From the NCBI GenBank assembly GCA_964575425.1, contig CAZNRD010000058.1, forward strand, positions 1-15,840: a DNA stretch of 15,840 nt, given 5' to 3'. The DNA is from DATEAV01 sp964575425. GTDB taxonomy: Bacteria; Chloroflexota; Anaerolineae; Anaerolineales; E44-bin32. The position numbers and the translations under genes are program-made. Shown in pieces: positions 14,616 to 15,840 of this stretch. The notes beneath the pieces are model-generated. The model worked only from the letters and a program-made list of their open reading frames with translations, ran no database searches and was not told where the DNA came from. Numbering within the stretch: position 1 is the first letter of the stretch; every line of letters begins with the position of its first letter.

Positions 14616-14692
14616 CTGACATGGGAACTCCTGCCGGCAGGGAAGCGCGCCGCCGCCGGGGAATCCCTCCTTGGTACGGTAAACGCTGTCAG
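14616..14692 (+). promoter_or_regulatory. Conserved inverted-repeat leader element, copy 2
   Basis: CTGACA (14616-14621) pairs with TGTCAG (14687-14692). Inside, 14634-14640 pairs with 14653-14659 (one A-C mismatch). Alternatively, 14656-14662 pairs with 14668-14674 using two G-U pairs. Compared with copy 1, two T-A pairs have become C-G pairs. The G-U pairs work only in plus-strand RNA, which would be the lacI leader. It ends just before the lacI ribosome site. Confidence 0.4.
14678..14691. promoter_or_regulatory. LacI-family operator-like site O2, lacI leader
   Basis: GGTAAACGCTGTCA matches 12 of 14 cre positions and shares ACGCTxxCA with O1, 99 bp away. It lies just upstream of the lacI ribosome site, a common place for an autoregulatory operator. 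Two sites about nine helical turns apart could support a DNA loop. Confidence 0.4.
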
Positions 14693-14707
14693 GAACCGGA
14701 GGATGCA

Positions 14708-15793
14708 GTGCCGCGAGAAACCCGGAACCCCCCACCTACCATCAAGCAGGTCGCTATCCTCGCCCGCGTCTCGATCAAGACAGTCTCCAGGGTCATCAAC
14801 GGGGAAGAGTATGTGCACGATGATACCCGGCGTCGGGTGACGCGCGCGATTCGGCGCCTGAACTACCGCCCCAACGCGCTTGCGCGGAGTCTGGTCACGC
14901 GACGGTCCCGCTCGATCGGTCTGGTGATCGCCGACATCGTCAATCCCTTCTTTCCGCCGCTGGTCCGGGCGGTAGAGGACGCCGCGGCCGCCCGGGGGTA
15001 CAATGTGATTCTCTGCGACACGGATGAAGACGCGACCCGCGAGCGTGCGGTGATCTCTGTCCTGCTGGAGAAGCAGGTTGACGGCCTGATCCTCTGTGCC
15101 TCGCGCGTTCCGTCGGGCTATTTGAAGGGGTTGGCTGGCGAGGGAGTGCCCCTGGTCCTGGTCAACCGTGTGCTGGCCCACCCGCGGGCTGCCGCTGTGG
15201 TCGTCGATGGCGCAGAGGGCGGGCGACGGGCCACCACGCACATGCTCGATCTCGGGCACCGGCGCATCGCCTACCTGGCGGGCCCGGCGGGGTCGTTCTC
15301 GCACCGCAGCCGGCTGCGAGGGTACCGCGAGGCGCTGGCGACCCGAAAGATAGTGTTCGATCCAAGCCTGGTGGCTGGCGGCATCGCCTCGATTGCGGCC
15401 GGCCGCCAAGCCATGGCCGCGCTGCTCGACCTGAAGCGGCCGCCGAGCGCGGTGTTCGCCTTCGACGACCTGATGGCGATCGGCGCGATAGAGGAGGTCC
15501 ACCGGCGCGGGTGCCGCGTCCCGGAAGACGTTGCGATCGTCGGGTTCGACGATATTGATCTGGCGGCGTTTGTTGATCCCCCGCTGACGACGGTGGCGCA
15601 GCCCAAGGCCGAGATGGGCCGGCTCGCGGCCCTCCGCCTGCTGGAGATGGTCGAGAACTCATCGCCTCCCAGAGCCCGGACCATGACGCTGACTCCCGAG
15701 CTGGTCATCCGCCGCTCCTGCGGCGCCCGCAGCATCCCGACCATCCGCGCCCCCGGCACGCCCGGCCCATCACTCAAGGAGGCCTCCACATGA
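14708..15793 (+). CDS. LacI/GalR-family transcriptional regulator
   Basis: The 361-residue repressor starts at the GTG at 14708, with GGAGGA four bases before it. The HTH lies at residues 11-30 (TIKQVAILARVSIKTVSRVI), followed by the hinge LNYRPNALARSL (51-62), which inserts into the operator minor groove. A periplasmic-binding-protein-like sugar sensor domain follows from about 69 (IGLVIADIVNPFF) to 340, including VPEDVAIVGFDDIDLA and the end PELVIRRSCG. The last ~20 residues are a proline-rich tail. It is divergent from the methyltransferase operon and overlaps the next gene by 4 bp (ATGA). It probably binds the O1/O2 sites beside its own gene and, after duplication, those upstream of the cupin/ABC operon. 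The effector is presumably a sugar or derivative. An upstream in-frame ATG (14621) lies in the conserved leader and is less likely. Confidence 0.94.
   Translation: MPRETRNPPPTIKQVAILARVSIKTVSRVINGEEYVHDDTRRRVTRAIRRLNYRPNALARSLVTRRSRSIGLVIADIVNPFFPPLVRAVEDAAAARGYNVILCDTDEDATRERAVISVLLEKQVDGLILCASRVPSGYLKGLAGEGVPLVLVNRVLAHPRAAAVVVDGAEGGRRATTHMLDLGHRRIAYLAGPAGSFSHRSRLRGYREALATRKIVFDPSLVAGGIASIAAGRQAMAALLDLKRPPSAVFAFDDLMAIGAIEEVHRRGCRVPEDVAIVGFDDIDLAAFVDPPLTTVAQPKAEMGRLAALRLLEMVENSSPPRARTMTLTPELVIRRSCGARSIPTIRAPGTPGPSLKEAST
15776..15782 (+). promoter_or_regulatory. Shine-Dalgarno site of the gene leaving the right edge
   Basis: AAGGAGG lies seven bases before the ATG at 15790, inside the end of lacI. 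It is the best ribosome site in the window and supports a real downstream gene despite the few codons visible. Confidence 0.75.
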
Positions 15794-15840
15794 GGATCAA
15801 CTGCTGCTGGCTCTACGCCATCGACAAGTACGGCTACCCG
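15790..15840 (+). CDS. Start of a gene leaving the window, possibly isomerase/epimerase-type TIM barrel (partial)
   Basis: Seventeen codons are visible: MRINCCWLYAIDKYGYP. The ATG overlaps the lacI stop (ATGA) and follows a near-perfect ribosome site, so the start is firm. The short N-terminus resembles the first strand and loop of sugar phosphate isomerase/epimerase TIM barrels, and two other such genes are in the window. With so few residues the family call is tentative. Its position makes it part of the lacI transcription unit. Confidence 0.6.
   Translation, partial: MRINCCWLYAIDKYGYP

Larger units (their letters stand above)
14568..14862. repeat. First (intact) copy of the duplicated lacI promoter/leader/5' block
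   Basis: This is the partner of the block at 12438-12675, aligned at offset 2130 up to 14744 and at 2187 after the 57-base segment missing from the other copy. Both copies lie upstream of a minus-strand operon and face a plus-strand lacI start. This suggests duplication of a bidirectional control region plus regulator gene. Confidence 0.85.

Noticed and set aside
14568..14707. Cobalamin riboswitch ahead of the B12-linked genes
   Set aside because: I find no B12-box-like sequence, the element is too short, and its inverted repeats lie on the lacI strand, not in the transcript of the corrinoid gene.
14555..15502. Minus-strand open frame of 315 codons
   Set aside because: It is antisense to the lacI gene, which has a clear HTH, hinge and sensor domain.

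Overview
The window is dense, GC-rich bacterial DNA. Several genes start with GTG, neighbouring genes are separated by -4 to about +100 bp, and nearly all of it is carbohydrate-type catabolic and transport genes. The style fits a GC-rich bacterium of a poorly cultured lineage (Armatimonadota or Chloroflexota-like, for example), but there is no rRNA or marker gene, so the lineage is a guess.

Layout. From 12395 down to 1 everything is on the minus strand and reads as one long directon. In transcription order it contains: a small cupin; a sugar-type ABC importer (binding protein plus two permeases, no ATPase of its own); a Gfo/Idh/MocA oxidoreductase; a sugar phosphate isomerase/epimerase-type TIM barrel; a DegT/StrS-family PLP aminotransferase; a cytosolic protein of the neutral/alkaline ceramidase N-terminal family; a second ABC importer of the FbpA/FbpB/FbpC (iron, phosphonate or anion) type with binding protein, ATPase and double-length permease; and the start of another isomerase/epimerase that runs off the left edge. 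Upstream of the cupin a second minus-strand pair encodes a URO-D-family methyltransferase and a B12-binding corrinoid protein (14510 to 12665). At the right edge a LacI-family regulator (14708-15793, plus strand) is divergent from that pair. It overlaps by 4 bp the first codons of a further gene that leaves the window.

Most interesting observation. The divergent regulatory region and 5' end of the lacI gene (from about 14568) exist in a second, older copy at about 12438-12675, exactly where the cupin/ABC operon begins. Alignment is ungapped over about 177 bp at a fixed offset of 2130, and roughly 84% identical over the best 129 bp. It then shows a 57-bp in-frame deletion that removes the helix-turn-helix codons. 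The second copy is therefore a lacI remnant, but it keeps two operator-like sites (99 bp apart in both copies) and a set of inverted repeats with compensatory changes. The simplest reading is that one LacI-type regulator coordinates both minus-strand operons through duplicated operator blocks. A structured leader RNA on the lacI strand is a second, unproven possibility.

How the genes may work together (inference). A sugar derivative is imported, oxidised by the Gfo/Idh enzyme, rearranged by isomerase/epimerase enzymes and perhaps transaminated or deaminated by the StsC-like aminotransferase. The corrinoid methyltransferase pair may remove a methyl group from a methylated substrate. The actual substrate cannot be read from the sequence.
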